Positions 51,401 to 60,156 of a DNA stretch of 64,000 nucleotides are shown in pieces. Positions within the stretch are counted from its first letter, which is position 1. The number at the start of each line of letters is the position of its first letter. A program made the position numbers and the translations under genes. A model generated the notes under the pieces. It saw only the letters and a program-made list of their open reading frames with translations, ran no database searches and was not told the origin of the DNA. Source of the stretch: Streptomyces caniscabiei (GTDB taxonomy: Bacteria > Actinomycetota > Actinomycetes > Streptomycetales > Streptomycetaceae); the NCBI RefSeq assembly GCF_014930365.1, contig NZ_JABXWI010000012.1, forward strand, positions 47,044 to 111,043, in the 5' to 3' direction.

Positions 51401-52800
51401 TCTTCCCCATGGACGACGCCGCCGACGCGACCGCGCTGAGCGGCCGGGCCGATGTGAACCCCGCGGTCCTCAAGGGCGGGGCCACCGCGGGCACGGCAGG
51501 GGTGGACGGCAACGCCCTCACCCTGGACGGCACCGACGACTACGCCGTCACGAGCGGCCCGCACATCAACACCTCGTACAGCTACGCCGTCTCGGCCTGG
51601 GTGAAGCTGCCGAAGACCAAGCCGAACCACGCCGCCACGGTCGCCTCGCAGATCGGCGCCACGGTGACGGGTCCGGAGCTGTACTACTCCAGTGCCTACG
51701 ACCGCTGGGTGTTCAACCAGCACAGCGCCGACACCGCCGACTCCACGGTGGTGCGGGCCATGCAGCCCGAGGGCACCACGGCCTACGGCGGTGAGTGGAC
51801 GCACCTGGTCGGCGTGCAGGACACGGTGGCCGACAAGCTCTCGCTGTACGTCAACGGCACCCTGGCCGGCACCACCGCCACGACCTCCACCTGGTACGCC
51901 GGGGGCGCGGTGCAGATCGGCGCCAGCGCGTTCGAGCGGACGCCCACCTCGTTCTTCCCGGGCCAGATCGACGACGTACGGCTCTTCGACCGTCCGGTGT
52001 CGGCCGGCGAGGTGCAGCAGCTGTTCAAGCAGCGCGCGGTGGTCAAGGGCCGCTGGAAGTTCGAGACGGCCACCGGTACGCCGCTGACGTCGCCGGACGC
52101 CTCGTCCGCCGCCAACGCCATGACCCTCTACAACGGCGCCCAGACGGGCTCGGGCTGGGTCGACGGCGCGGTCACCCTCGACGGCACCAACGACTACGCC
52201 GCGGCCTCCGTGGTCCCGGTCGACACCGCTGCCAGCTTCACGGTCAGCGCCTACGTCCAGACGGCCGCCACCCCGACGAGCCCGGTCACGGTCATCAGCG
52301 CTCCGGGAGCCAAGAAGAGCGCTTTCGCGGTGCGCTACGAGCCCAGCGCCACCCCGGCGACCGATCCGGGCCGCTGGCGGATCGCCACGGCCGACTCCGA
52401 CAGCGACAGCGCCGCGGTCTCCGACGTCGGCAACGGCATGTTCTACAGCCCGACCGACTGGAACCATCTGGCCCTGGTCTACGACGGGTTCTCCAAGGAG
52501 GTCCGCCTCTACGTCAACGGCGAACTCCAGGAGACCGCCTGCGCCGACGCCGACGAGGACGGGGTGCAGGACGACGCGAGCTGCGCCGACACCGTCTCGT
52601 GGGCCGACGACGTGCTGACGTACAAGGCCGGGAAGACGCTGCAGCTCGGCCGGGACACGACGGGTACCACGTCGAGTCAGTACTTCCCCGGGTCGCTCTC
52701 CGACGTCTGGGTCTTCCAGGGCGCGCTGACCGAGACCCAGATCGACCACCTCGCCGTCGGCATGCCGGGCGTGGAGACCGCCGTCCCCAACGGCGACTGA
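48406..52800 (+). CDS. Secreted LamG-domain protein of the Rhs locus
   Basis: 1464 residues. A long signal peptide (RRLRRAGVVLSAALMLAAS, then AMAVA) exports it. A Gly/Ala/Asp-rich region is followed by a beta-rich domain (TRVNGEWQDIDTTLARGANG, DVLPDVDLRM) found in proteins that precede Rhs toxins in Streptomyces. Three LamG/concanavalin-like domains lie near residues 771-985, 1000-1195 and 1215-1460 (FDGVDDYAATDVATINTDVS, AWVKLSAMP, LDGTDDYA). Domains 1 and 2 share the exact stretch YDRWVFNQ, and the DNA is nearly the same, so one arose by duplication. Partner of the next gene. Function: sugar or protein binding outside the cell. Confidence 0.85.
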   Translation: MNIYGGRRRLRRAGVVLSAALMLAASTSEGAMAVAGGSAGASAVDAARTAASADTAGAADESAEAEAGEDAKALAKAARTGKPVEITSMRGESSEVFATPEGHLEAREHLRPVRTRVNGEWQDIDTTLARGANGTVAPKATTVGLTFSGGGTDPLVRMIKNGRELALSWPEKLPAPELSGNTVTYPDVLPDVDLRMTAQQDGFTQLLVVKSAEAAASTELNELRLELDAGGMRVEETDGGGLAAIDEGAGSAVFEAPRPVMWDSSDQAPGTTEESSTRPSAGSASKASARSAPRSATTGTTTTALTASATAVEDGADDPETSAAESANVAPVGVDVPAAQDELVLTPDRDVLRGKDTVYPVFIDPQWYSPKASAWTMASEYWASSPQWKFNGESDAGLGYCNWAYCAPHDTKRLFYRIPTSKFAGRTVLQAEFVVRNTWSASCSDRSVELWRTKDISSSTTWNSQNASGFWIDHLRTASFAYGYTGCAAKDAEFDVKSAIQLAADKKWSTMTFGMRAASESDAYGWKRFSDDAYLRVQYNRPPPQVKMSQLVMEYGGTCKKPENAARVRSLGKIYANDITDPDGDTVKVEFAASWDTGDGKGSVTRWRSGLTGAKKSGSDFSITLPSTLPKNKTINWYVRSYDGAQSSPWSYTGDATSCYFVYDTSVPKAPTISSNIYPASNPEDPEDPWYDGVGQYGNFVITGAVSDVTKYWYGINGDPVSANTVTTSGGAAKTVPVLPLKPGLNTFTARSFDAAGNGSEIRTYQFRVKAGQLERANWSMDEAAGATQAAGSAPEQTAILYGGPTRDVEGKIGKAVQFDGVDDYAATDVATINTDVSFSVSAWVKLSAMPSTGAVVASQRGNNAPGFELYYSKGYDRWVFNQYSADTTSATPVRAMQAAAGGAKAGEWTHLVGVYAAGEQQLKLFVNGTLAGTTAYSTAWNARRGMMIGGSHLNGAVTSFFPGSIDEVRTYEKPLSAAEVSTLYSANSIGAGRPARAVFPMDDAADATALSGRADVNPAVLKGGATAGTAGVDGNALTLDGTDDYAVTSGPHINTSYSYAVSAWVKLPKTKPNHAATVASQIGATVTGPELYYSSAYDRWVFNQHSADTADSTVVRAMQPEGTTAYGGEWTHLVGVQDTVADKLSLYVNGTLAGTTATTSTWYAGGAVQIGASAFERTPTSFFPGQIDDVRLFDRPVSAGEVQQLFKQRAVVKGRWKFETATGTPLTSPDASSAANAMTLYNGAQTGSGWVDGAVTLDGTNDYAAASVVPVDTAASFTVSAYVQTAATPTSPVTVISAPGAKKSAFAVRYEPSATPATDPGRWRIATADSDSDSAAVSDVGNGMFYSPTDWNHLALVYDGFSKEVRLYVNGELQETACADADEDGVQDDASCADTVSWADDVLTYKAGKTLQLGRDTTGTTSSQYFPGSLSDVWVFQGALTETQIDHLAVGMPGVETAVPNGD

Positions 52801-52814
52801 CCGGCTCGCTCATC

Positions 52815-52855
52815 GGGAACGGGGCCCGCCGCCGTACGCGGCCGGCCCCGTTCCC
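52815..52855. terminator. Hairpin between the LamG and Rhs genes
   Basis: Perfect 12-bp stem GGGAACGGGGCC and GGCCCCGTTCCC, at 52815-52826 and 52844-52855, in the 129-base gap. It may reduce read-through into the Rhs gene. Confidence 0.7.
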
Positions 52856-52929
52856 CGACTGACTTCTTCGCTCCGCCGCACCTGGCTCTCCCCTGCCCGC
52901 GGAGCACCCAACGGGAGGAAAAGACTCGG

Positions 52930-55900
52930 ATGACGACCAGACCACGCAGGAGAACGGGCCGGCCGTGGCGGTGGGTGGCACTCGCCTCCGCCACCGTGCT
53001 GACCGGCACGCTGATACAGGCGTCCGGCGTTCCCGCCGTCGCCCAGCCGGCCTGGCGCAAGCCCGCGCTGCCGCAGGCCGAGGACCCCGTCGCCGGCGGC
53101 CCGGCCGGCAAGGCCGTACCGCGCACGGTCACGAAGGGCCCCCGCACTCCTGCCAAGGCCCCGGCCACCAGCTGGCCCAAGGCGACCAGCGCGACGGTCA
53201 CCCTCGACAAGGACACCACCCGGGTCGAGGGACTCCCCCTTACCCTGGACACCCGCGTCAAGAAGACCTCGGACGCCGCCGGCGGCACCTACACCGTGCG
53301 CACCCTGTCCAAGAAGGCCGCACGCAAGACCGGCGTCGACGGCCCCGTCTTCACCCTGACACCCCAGCAGAACACCAAGCAGCACACCGGCAAGGTCCGC
53401 GCCGGACTCGACTACTCCTCCTTCGCCGGCCTCTACGGCGGCGGCTACGCCGACCGCCTCGGCCTCGTCCAGCTCCCCGCCTGCGCACTCACCACACCGC
53501 AGAAGGCCAAGTGCCGCACCACGCGGCCGCTGGAGACCGTCAACGACACCGACAAGCAGACCCTGACAACGAAGTCGGTCGCCCTCAGCGCCGGCACGGC
53601 GACCGTGCTGGCGGCGACCGCGTCGGCGAGCAGCGACAAGGGTGACTACAAGGCCACGTCCCTGTCGGCCTCCTCGACCTGGAACACGGACCTGAGCAGC
53701 GGCTCGTTCGCCTGGTCGTACGACATGGCGGTGCCGAAGGTGCCCGGCGGGCTGACGCCGCAGGTCGGACTGTCGTACTCCTCCGGCGGTGTCGACGGCC
53801 GGACCGGCAACAGCAACAACCAGGCGTCCTGGGTCGGCGACGGCTTCGACCTGGCGCCCGGATTCATCGAACGCAGCTACAAGAGCTGCGAGAAGGACGG
53901 GGCGACCAACGCCGACGGCAAGGAGCCGGGCGACCTGTGCTGGGCGTACGACAACGCCACCCTGTCGCTGAACGGCTCCGGCGGCGAGTTGGTGCCCAAC
54001 GGGACCAACTCCTGGAAGCTGCAGAACGACGACGGCACGAAGATCGACCGGATCTACGGCTCGTCGTCCGACGTGCGCTCCAACGGCGCCCGCAACGACG
54101 AGTACTGGCGGGTCACCACACCCGACGGCACGAGGTACTTCTTCGGCTACAACCGCCTGCCGGGCTGGGCGAGCGGCAACGAGACCACGGACTCGACGTG
54201 GACGGTGCCGGTCTTCGGCAACAACGCCGACGAACCCTGCAACGCCTCGACGTTCGCGTCGTCCTGGTGCCAGCAGGGCTGGCGCTGGAACCTGGACTAC
54301 GTCGTGGACCGGCGCGGCAACGCGGTCGCGTACTACTACGACAAGGAGACCAACTCCTACGGCCGCAACGTGACCGCCGCCGACGACACCCCGTACGTCC
54401 GCGGCGGCACCCTGGACCGCGTCGAGTACGGGCTGAAGTCCACCGCCATGTACTCGGCGAAGGCGCTGGCCAAGGTCGACCTCACCAGCAGCGAGCGGTG
54501 CATCGCCGACAGCTCCACCACCTGCTCGTCCATCTCCTCGGACTCCCAGTACTGGTACGACACCCCCTGGGACCTGAACTGCGAGGCGGGCACCGACTGC
54601 GACGACGGCCGGTACTCCCCGGCGTTCTTCACCCGCAAGCGGCTCACCGAGGTCGCCACCCAGGTCTATGACGGCAGCGCCTACGACAACGTCGACTCCT
54701 GGAAGCTGACCCACCGCTGGGGCATGGCCGACACCGACTACCAGCTGCTGCTCGACTCCGTCCAGCGCACCGGCCATGACGGCACGGCCTCGATCACCCT
54801 GCCGAAGACCACCTTCGCCTACACCCAGTTGGCCAACCGGCTGGACAAGACCGGCGACGGCTACGCCCCGTACATCAAGGACCGGCTGTCCACGATCGCC
54901 GACGACTCGGGCGGCCAGGTCGACGTCAACTACTCCGCCCCGGTCTGCGACTTCGACGCGCTGCCGACCCCGCAGACGAACACCACCCGCTGCTTCCCGC
55001 AGTACATCGGCGGCAGTTCGAGCGACGACCCCGAGCTGCAGTGGTTCAACAAGTACGTCGTCGACACGGTCACCGCGACCGACCGCACGGGCGGCTCGCC
55101 CGACCAGGTCACCATGTACGACTACCTGGACGGCGCCGCCTGGCACTACGACGATGACGACGGGATGTCCAAGGCCAAGCTGCGGACCTGGTCGCAGTGG
55201 CGCGGTTACGGCCACGTGCGGGTACGCACGGGCGGCCAGGGCGGCGCCTCGGCCATGAAGACGCAGCAGGACTCGTACTTCCTGCGCGGCATGGACGGCG
55301 ACCGCAAGGAGCCCTCCGGCGGCACCAAGAGCGTCTCCGTCACCCTCGACTCGGGCGAGGGCGACCCGATCACCGACCACGAGTCGCAGGCCGGCTTCGC
55401 CTACAAGACCGTCACCTACTCCGGTCCCGGCGGCAAGGTCCTCGAGAAGTCGGTGAGCCGCCCCTGGTACAAGGAGACCGCGAAGAAGGTCCGCGACTGG
55501 GGCACGGTCACCGCGAACTTCACCGGCACCGCCTCCTCCAAGTCGTGGACCTCGCTGGACGACGGCGCCGGCGCCAAGTGGCGCACCACCTCGGGTTCCG
55601 AGACCCACGACCCCGCCACCGGCCTGGTCGTGCAGAGCGAGGACCTGGGCGACACGACGACCGCCGCCGACAACCAGTGCACCCGCACCACCTATGTCAC
55701 CGGCAGCGTCCCCCTGGCCACCCCGGCACGGGTCGAGACGGTCGCCAAGGCGTGCGACGCCACCACCAACCGGCCGGACGACGTCATCTCCGACGTCCGC
55801 ACCGCCTACGACGGCGGGGCGTACGGCGCCGCGGCGACCAAGGGCGACGCCACCAGGACCGCGAAGCTCAAGACGTACAACGGCACCAGCGCGGTCTACC

Positions 55901-58900
55901 TGGAGTCCAGCTCCACCTTCGACGGCTACGGCCGGGCGCTGACCACCACCGACCTGACCGCCGACGTCACCGTCACCGCCGCCGGCGCACTCACCCGGAC
56001 CGCCCGCACCGGCGGACGGACCACCACCACCGCGTACACCCCGGCCACGGGCTTCGCGACGAGCAGCACGGTGACCACCCCGCCCGCCACCGCGGGCGAC
56101 AGCACGACGGCACAGACCTCAAGCACCACCTACGAGGCGCTGCGGGGGCTGCCGCTCACCGAGACCGACACCAACAGCAAGGTCACGACCTACGCATACG
56201 ACGCGTTGGGCCGCGCCACGAAGGTGTGGCTGCCGGACCGGACAACGGGCCAGACCCCGAGCTACGAGTTCACCTACACGATCACCGACGGCAAGCCGGT
56301 CGCGGTGGGCACGAAGACCATCGGCAACTCGGGTGCGCAGGACACCAGCTACACCCTCTACGACGGCTTCCTGCGGCCCCGCCAGACACAGGAACCCGGC
56401 CCGGGCGGAGGGACGCTCCTCGCGGACACCTTCTACGACGAACGCGGGTTGACCGCGAAGGAGTTCGCCACCTACTACATCACCGCCGCGCCGTCGAGCA
56501 CGCTCTTCAAGCCCGCTGACGCGCTGAGCGTGGAGACCCAGAGCCGGTACACCTACGACGGCCTCGGCCGGGTGACCGAGATGAAGCAGATCGCCGGCAA
56601 CGGCGACGGCGGAGCTGTCCTCGGCGTCACCAGGACCCTCTACGGCGGCGACCGCACCACGGTCATCCCGCCCGTCGGCGGCACCGCGCAGACCACCGTC
56701 GTCGACGCCCGAGGCCGCACCACCGAACTGCGCCAGCTGCACTCGCGTTCAGCCGACGCGGCCTACGACACCACGTCGTACGACTACTCGCCGCGCGGTG
56801 AACTGACGAAGGTCAATGACCCGGCGGGCAACGCCTGGACGTGGAAGTACGACCTGATGGGCCGGCTCACCGACACCACGGACCCGGACAAGGGCGCCGG
56901 GCACCTGGACTACGACGACCGGTCCCAGATGACCCTCTCCAGGAACCCGCAGGGCACCCTGGCCTACGTCTACGACGGTCTGGGCCGCAAGACCGAGATG
57001 CGGGACAACTCGTCCTCCGGGACGCTCCGCGCCAAGTGGGTGTACGACACGATCAGCGGTGCCAAGGGCCAGCTCGCCTCCAGCTCCCGCTTCAGCGGCG
57101 GCCAGGAGTACAAGTCGAGCGTCGTCGCCTACGACCGGCTGTACCGTCCGCTGCGCACCTCCGTCACCATCCCGTCCTCCGAGGGGGGCCTCCAGGGCAC
57201 CTACCTCTCGGCGACCACGTACAACGACTCGGGCACGGTCCAGGGCGTCGGCTACCCCAAGGCCGGTGACCTGGCCGCGAACACCGTCACCTACACCTAC
57301 GAGGACCGCACGCTGCGGCCCGTCGGGATCAGCGGCCCGCTGAACCTGACCGCGAGCACCAGCTACAGCCTCACCGGCAAGCCGTTGCAGTACTCCCTGG
57401 CCGCGAACGGCGGAAAGGCGACGTACGAGACCAACACCTACCAGTGGGGCACCCAGCGGCTCGAGACCTCGCGGGTGGACCGCCAGGACGTCTCGGGTGT
57501 CGACCAGTTCAACACCTACAAGTACGACGAGGCCGGCAATGTCCTGTCCGTCTCCGACACCTCCCGCTCCGGCACCGACAACCAGTGCTTCACCTACGAC
57601 CACCTCGGCCGGGTGAAGGAGGCCTGGGCCCAGTCGACGACTGGCTGTGTCGCCACTCCCACCACGGGTGCGGTGGGCGGCCCGGCCCCGTACTGGACGT
57701 CCTACACCTACGACAAGGTCGGCAACCGGCTCACCGAGACCGAGCACGCCACCACGGCCGGCGGCTCCGACACCGAGCGGGAGTACCACTACCCGGACCC
57801 GGGTGCCGTGCGCCCGCACGCGCTGACCTCGGTGGACAACACCACCGGGACCGTGAAGTCCACTGACAGCTTCGGCTACGACGACGCGGGCAACACCCAC
57901 ACCCGGCTGCTGGCCGACGGCACCTCCCAGACCCTGGACTGGGACACCGAGGGCCATCTGACGAAGGTCACCGAACCCGTGGAGGGCGGTAGCGACAAGG
58001 TCACCGAGTATCTGTACGACACGGAGGGCAACCGGCTGATCGGCCGGACGCCGACCGAGACGACGCTGTACCTCGGCGCCACGGAGGTCACCCTGGCCAA
58101 GGGGTCCACAGCCCCCAAGGGCACCCGCTACTTCGACCTCGGCGGCGGCCACACGGCCGTCCAGGCCAACGACGGGAAGATCTCCTTCGCCCTGGCCGAC
58201 CACCACGGCACGGCCCAGCTGTCCGTGGACGCGACCACCCAGGCCCTGACCCAGCGCCGTACCCTGCCCTTCGGCGGGCCGCGCGGCACCGAGCCGACCA
58301 ACTGGCCCGGCACCAAGGGCTTCGTGGGCGGCACGATCGACAAAGCCACCGGCCTCACCCACCTCGGCGCCCGCGAGTACGACCCCGCCCTGGGCCGCTT
58401 CCTGTCGGTCGACCCGGTCTTCACGGCCACCGACCCGCAGCAGATGCACGGCTACACCTACGCCAACAACAACCCGCTGACCCACTCCGACCCGGCGGGC
58501 ACGGAGATCGGGTCCAAGCCCAACTCCTGCCAGTACTCCCTCGCGAACTGCAGCAAGAAGACCCAGAAGGAAGTCGGCTACGACCCGAAGTCCGGCACGA
58601 CCGACTACCGCCGCGGCAACATCTACAAGCGCTCCCAGGCGGCGAAGAAGTACTGGGTGACGGCGAACACCCCGGTGACGAACGACATCGACGTCCTGGC
58701 GGACCAGTACTGGTCCCCCCGGATGAACGGGGAGTTCACGGACGACTTCTGGTACAACCCGGTCTACGAGTCGTCACAGAAGGGCCAGGAGGGCACTGCC
58801 TGCTACGGGCGTGAGGGATGCCGTCAGGCCTACCTGTACGTCCTCCACGGCGGCAAGGACGTCGAGAAGGCCAAGGAACTCGCGGCCACCTACTGCGTCT

Positions 58901-59808
58901 ACAACGCCGAGGAGTGCAACGAGAAGGCCGCGGCCGTCGCCCGGGGCAACGTCATCAAGGACGTCGTCGCCACCGCGCTGCTGGCCTACGTGGGCGGAGC
59001 CCGCGGCGCCGTGAAGCCCTGCAACAGCTTCGTCCCGGGCACCCACGTGCTCATGGCCGACGGCACGACCAAGGCCATCGAGGACGTGCGGACCGGGGAC
59101 AAGGTCCTCGCCACGGATCCCAGGACGGGCCGCACCACCGTCAAGACGGTCACCGCCGAGATCGCCGGCGAGGGCCGGAAGGACCTGGTCAGGATCACCC
59201 TGTCCCTCGAGACCGGTGGCGGGAAGAACACCGCTTCGGTCACCGCGACAGCCGGTCACCCCTTCTGGGTCCCGGAACTCGGCGCCTGGGTCGACGCCAC
59301 GGACCTGAAGGTCGGAGAGCGACTCGACGCGTCCGACGGAACCGTCGTCCGGATCACCGGCGTCCGTCAGTGGACCCAGTCGGCCACGGTGCACAACCTC
59401 ACCGTGGCGGACCTTCACACGTACTACGTGCTGGCGGGAGAGACACCGGTCCTCGTGCACAACTCGACGCCGGCCTGTGGGCCGTCCGTCGGGGCAGGCG
59501 CGAACATGGCGAATCTCTCCGGATCGGAGAGGGCTCGGATCCAGAACGCCGCGAACCGGATCGGGAAGCCGATCTCGGTTGTCGGTAGCCGGACACTGGG
59601 GCCGCGGTCGTCGTCGAACCCGAAGGGATGGCATGGCGAGTCCGACTGGGACTATGTGATCACGGGCATCAACAGCCGTAAGAAGCACTCCGTGTCGAGC
59701 TCGCTGCCAAAGGCCGACGTCACACTGGGCGTCGGGCGGCGGCAGGACATCTTCACCGGGCCGCTCGACACCAGCAGGCCCCATATCACCTTCTATCCAC
59801 AGGGTTAG
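52930..59808 (+). CDS. Rhs-repeat polymorphic toxin with Hint domain and nucleotidyltransferase-like C-terminus
   Basis: 2292 residues. A signal-like N-terminus (ALASATVLTGTLIQASG) is followed by many YD/Rhs repeats (such as YDALGRATKVWLPD, YDYSPRGELTKVNDPAGNAW). The core ends with RFLSVDPV..DPAG near residue 1840. A Hint autoprocessing domain runs from C2031 to N2178 (CNSFVPGTHVLMADGTTKAI, TAGHPFWV, VLVHN). The last 114 residues (2179-2292) contain VVGSRTLGPRSSSN and SDWDYVI, a GS-R-x-D-x-D pattern that suggests a nucleotidyltransferase toxin. The Hint domain should release this toxin. The next gene is its likely immunity protein. Confidence 0.9.
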   Translation: MTTRPRRRTGRPWRWVALASATVLTGTLIQASGVPAVAQPAWRKPALPQAEDPVAGGPAGKAVPRTVTKGPRTPAKAPATSWPKATSATVTLDKDTTRVEGLPLTLDTRVKKTSDAAGGTYTVRTLSKKAARKTGVDGPVFTLTPQQNTKQHTGKVRAGLDYSSFAGLYGGGYADRLGLVQLPACALTTPQKAKCRTTRPLETVNDTDKQTLTTKSVALSAGTATVLAATASASSDKGDYKATSLSASSTWNTDLSSGSFAWSYDMAVPKVPGGLTPQVGLSYSSGGVDGRTGNSNNQASWVGDGFDLAPGFIERSYKSCEKDGATNADGKEPGDLCWAYDNATLSLNGSGGELVPNGTNSWKLQNDDGTKIDRIYGSSSDVRSNGARNDEYWRVTTPDGTRYFFGYNRLPGWASGNETTDSTWTVPVFGNNADEPCNASTFASSWCQQGWRWNLDYVVDRRGNAVAYYYDKETNSYGRNVTAADDTPYVRGGTLDRVEYGLKSTAMYSAKALAKVDLTSSERCIADSSTTCSSISSDSQYWYDTPWDLNCEAGTDCDDGRYSPAFFTRKRLTEVATQVYDGSAYDNVDSWKLTHRWGMADTDYQLLLDSVQRTGHDGTASITLPKTTFAYTQLANRLDKTGDGYAPYIKDRLSTIADDSGGQVDVNYSAPVCDFDALPTPQTNTTRCFPQYIGGSSSDDPELQWFNKYVVDTVTATDRTGGSPDQVTMYDYLDGAAWHYDDDDGMSKAKLRTWSQWRGYGHVRVRTGGQGGASAMKTQQDSYFLRGMDGDRKEPSGGTKSVSVTLDSGEGDPITDHESQAGFAYKTVTYSGPGGKVLEKSVSRPWYKETAKKVRDWGTVTANFTGTASSKSWTSLDDGAGAKWRTTSGSETHDPATGLVVQSEDLGDTTTAADNQCTRTTYVTGSVPLATPARVETVAKACDATTNRPDDVISDVRTAYDGGAYGAAATKGDATRTAKLKTYNGTSAVYLESSSTFDGYGRALTTTDLTADVTVTAAGALTRTARTGGRTTTTAYTPATGFATSSTVTTPPATAGDSTTAQTSSTTYEALRGLPLTETDTNSKVTTYAYDALGRATKVWLPDRTTGQTPSYEFTYTITDGKPVAVGTKTIGNSGAQDTSYTLYDGFLRPRQTQEPGPGGGTLLADTFYDERGLTAKEFATYYITAAPSSTLFKPADALSVETQSRYTYDGLGRVTEMKQIAGNGDGGAVLGVTRTLYGGDRTTVIPPVGGTAQTTVVDARGRTTELRQLHSRSADAAYDTTSYDYSPRGELTKVNDPAGNAWTWKYDLMGRLTDTTDPDKGAGHLDYDDRSQMTLSRNPQGTLAYVYDGLGRKTEMRDNSSSGTLRAKWVYDTISGAKGQLASSSRFSGGQEYKSSVVAYDRLYRPLRTSVTIPSSEGGLQGTYLSATTYNDSGTVQGVGYPKAGDLAANTVTYTYEDRTLRPVGISGPLNLTASTSYSLTGKPLQYSLAANGGKATYETNTYQWGTQRLETSRVDRQDVSGVDQFNTYKYDEAGNVLSVSDTSRSGTDNQCFTYDHLGRVKEAWAQSTTGCVATPTTGAVGGPAPYWTSYTYDKVGNRLTETEHATTAGGSDTEREYHYPDPGAVRPHALTSVDNTTGTVKSTDSFGYDDAGNTHTRLLADGTSQTLDWDTEGHLTKVTEPVEGGSDKVTEYLYDTEGNRLIGRTPTETTLYLGATEVTLAKGSTAPKGTRYFDLGGGHTAVQANDGKISFALADHHGTAQLSVDATTQALTQRRTLPFGGPRGTEPTNWPGTKGFVGGTIDKATGLTHLGAREYDPALGRFLSVDPVFTATDPQQMHGYTYANNNPLTHSDPAGTEIGSKPNSCQYSLANCSKKTQKEVGYDPKSGTTDYRRGNIYKRSQAAKKYWVTANTPVTNDIDVLADQYWSPRMNGEFTDDFWYNPVYESSQKGQEGTACYGREGCRQAYLYVLHGGKDVEKAKELAATYCVYNAEECNEKAAAVARGNVIKDVVATALLAYVGGARGAVKPCNSFVPGTHVLMADGTTKAIEDVRTGDKVLATDPRTGRTTVKTVTAEIAGEGRKDLVRITLSLETGGGKNTASVTATAGHPFWVPELGAWVDATDLKVGERLDASDGTVVRITGVRQWTQSATVHNLTVADLHTYYVLAGETPVLVHNSTPACGPSVGAGANMANLSGSERARIQNAANRIGKPISVVGSRTLGPRSSSNPKGWHGESDWDYVITGINSRKKHSVSSSLPKADVTLGVGRRQDIFTGPLDTSRPHITFYPQG
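59464..59808 (+). other. Predicted toxin module of the Rhs protein (residues 2179-2292)
   Basis: The variable C-terminal part after Hint. ISVVGSRTLGPRSS then GWHGESDWDYVITG gives Gly-Ser-Arg and Asp-x-Asp of a Pol-beta-like nucleotidyltransferase, and HITFYP closes it. The assignment is a motif inference and needs structural prediction. Confidence 0.6.
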
Positions 59809-59810
59809 GG

Positions 59811-60089
59811 ATGAACGAACAGGAAACCTCAGCCACGGTCCTGGCCGTCTCGGGAAACTACGCGGTGGTCGGTCTGCCGAACCGCCGCTATCCGGCACTG
59901 GCCGTACAGGGAGACTCTCTGAAGGTGCTTCAGGAGGCCGTCGAGGAGTTGGCCGAACATCTGGGTTCGGGAGACCTGGAGGAGGCAGGCTTTTCCTTGG
60001 GGGAGATCCGGTCAACGGTCGCGTCGATGCTGTCGACGTATGAATCGGCTTCGCGCGAGGCCGGATTCGACCTCCCTTACGTGCGCTGA
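59811..60089 (+). CDS. Putative immunity protein for the Rhs toxin
   Basis: 92 residues starting 2 bases after the Rhs stop (GGG-ATG), a spacing typical of immunity genes. TVLAVSGNYAVVGLPNRRYP then ALAVQGDSL resembles DUF6959-like small actinobacterial proteins, which occur next to polymorphic toxins; match is moderate. It is acidic, with an amphipathic helix (KVLQEAVEELAEHLGS), and cytoplasmic, consistent with binding the basic toxin. Tested function unknown. Confidence 0.78.
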   Translation: MNEQETSATVLAVSGNYAVVGLPNRRYPALAVQGDSLKVLQEAVEELAEHLGSGDLEEAGFSLGEIRSTVASMLSTYESASREAGFDLPYVR

Positions 60090-60107
60090 GACGAGCTCCA
60101 CCTGTCA

Positions 60108-60144
60108 CGGATGCCTCGCCGGATCTCTTCCGGCGAGGCATCCG
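60108..60144. terminator. Bidirectional hairpin terminator
   Basis: A perfect 15-bp stem CGGATGCCTCGCCGG and CCGGCGAGGCATCCG with the 7-base loop ATCTCTT, between the convergent immunity gene and acyltransferase gene. No T tract. Confidence 0.75.
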
Positions 60145-60156
60145 CGGTGCACCTGT

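Noticed and set aside
48370..52749. Very long minus-strand open frame opposite the LamG gene
   Set aside because: It has Arg/Val/Gly-rich, domain-free composition and lies fully opposite a gene with signal peptide and LamG domains.
52810..58485. Long minus-strand open frames opposite the Rhs gene
   Set aside because: They are antisense of Rhs repeats, with no domain or ribosome-binding support.
52930..59808. Hint domain as a true intein
   Set aside because: It has no C-terminal extein of an essential protein, and the part after VLVHN differs from the Rhs core, as in pretoxin Hint domains. The following gene is immunity-like.
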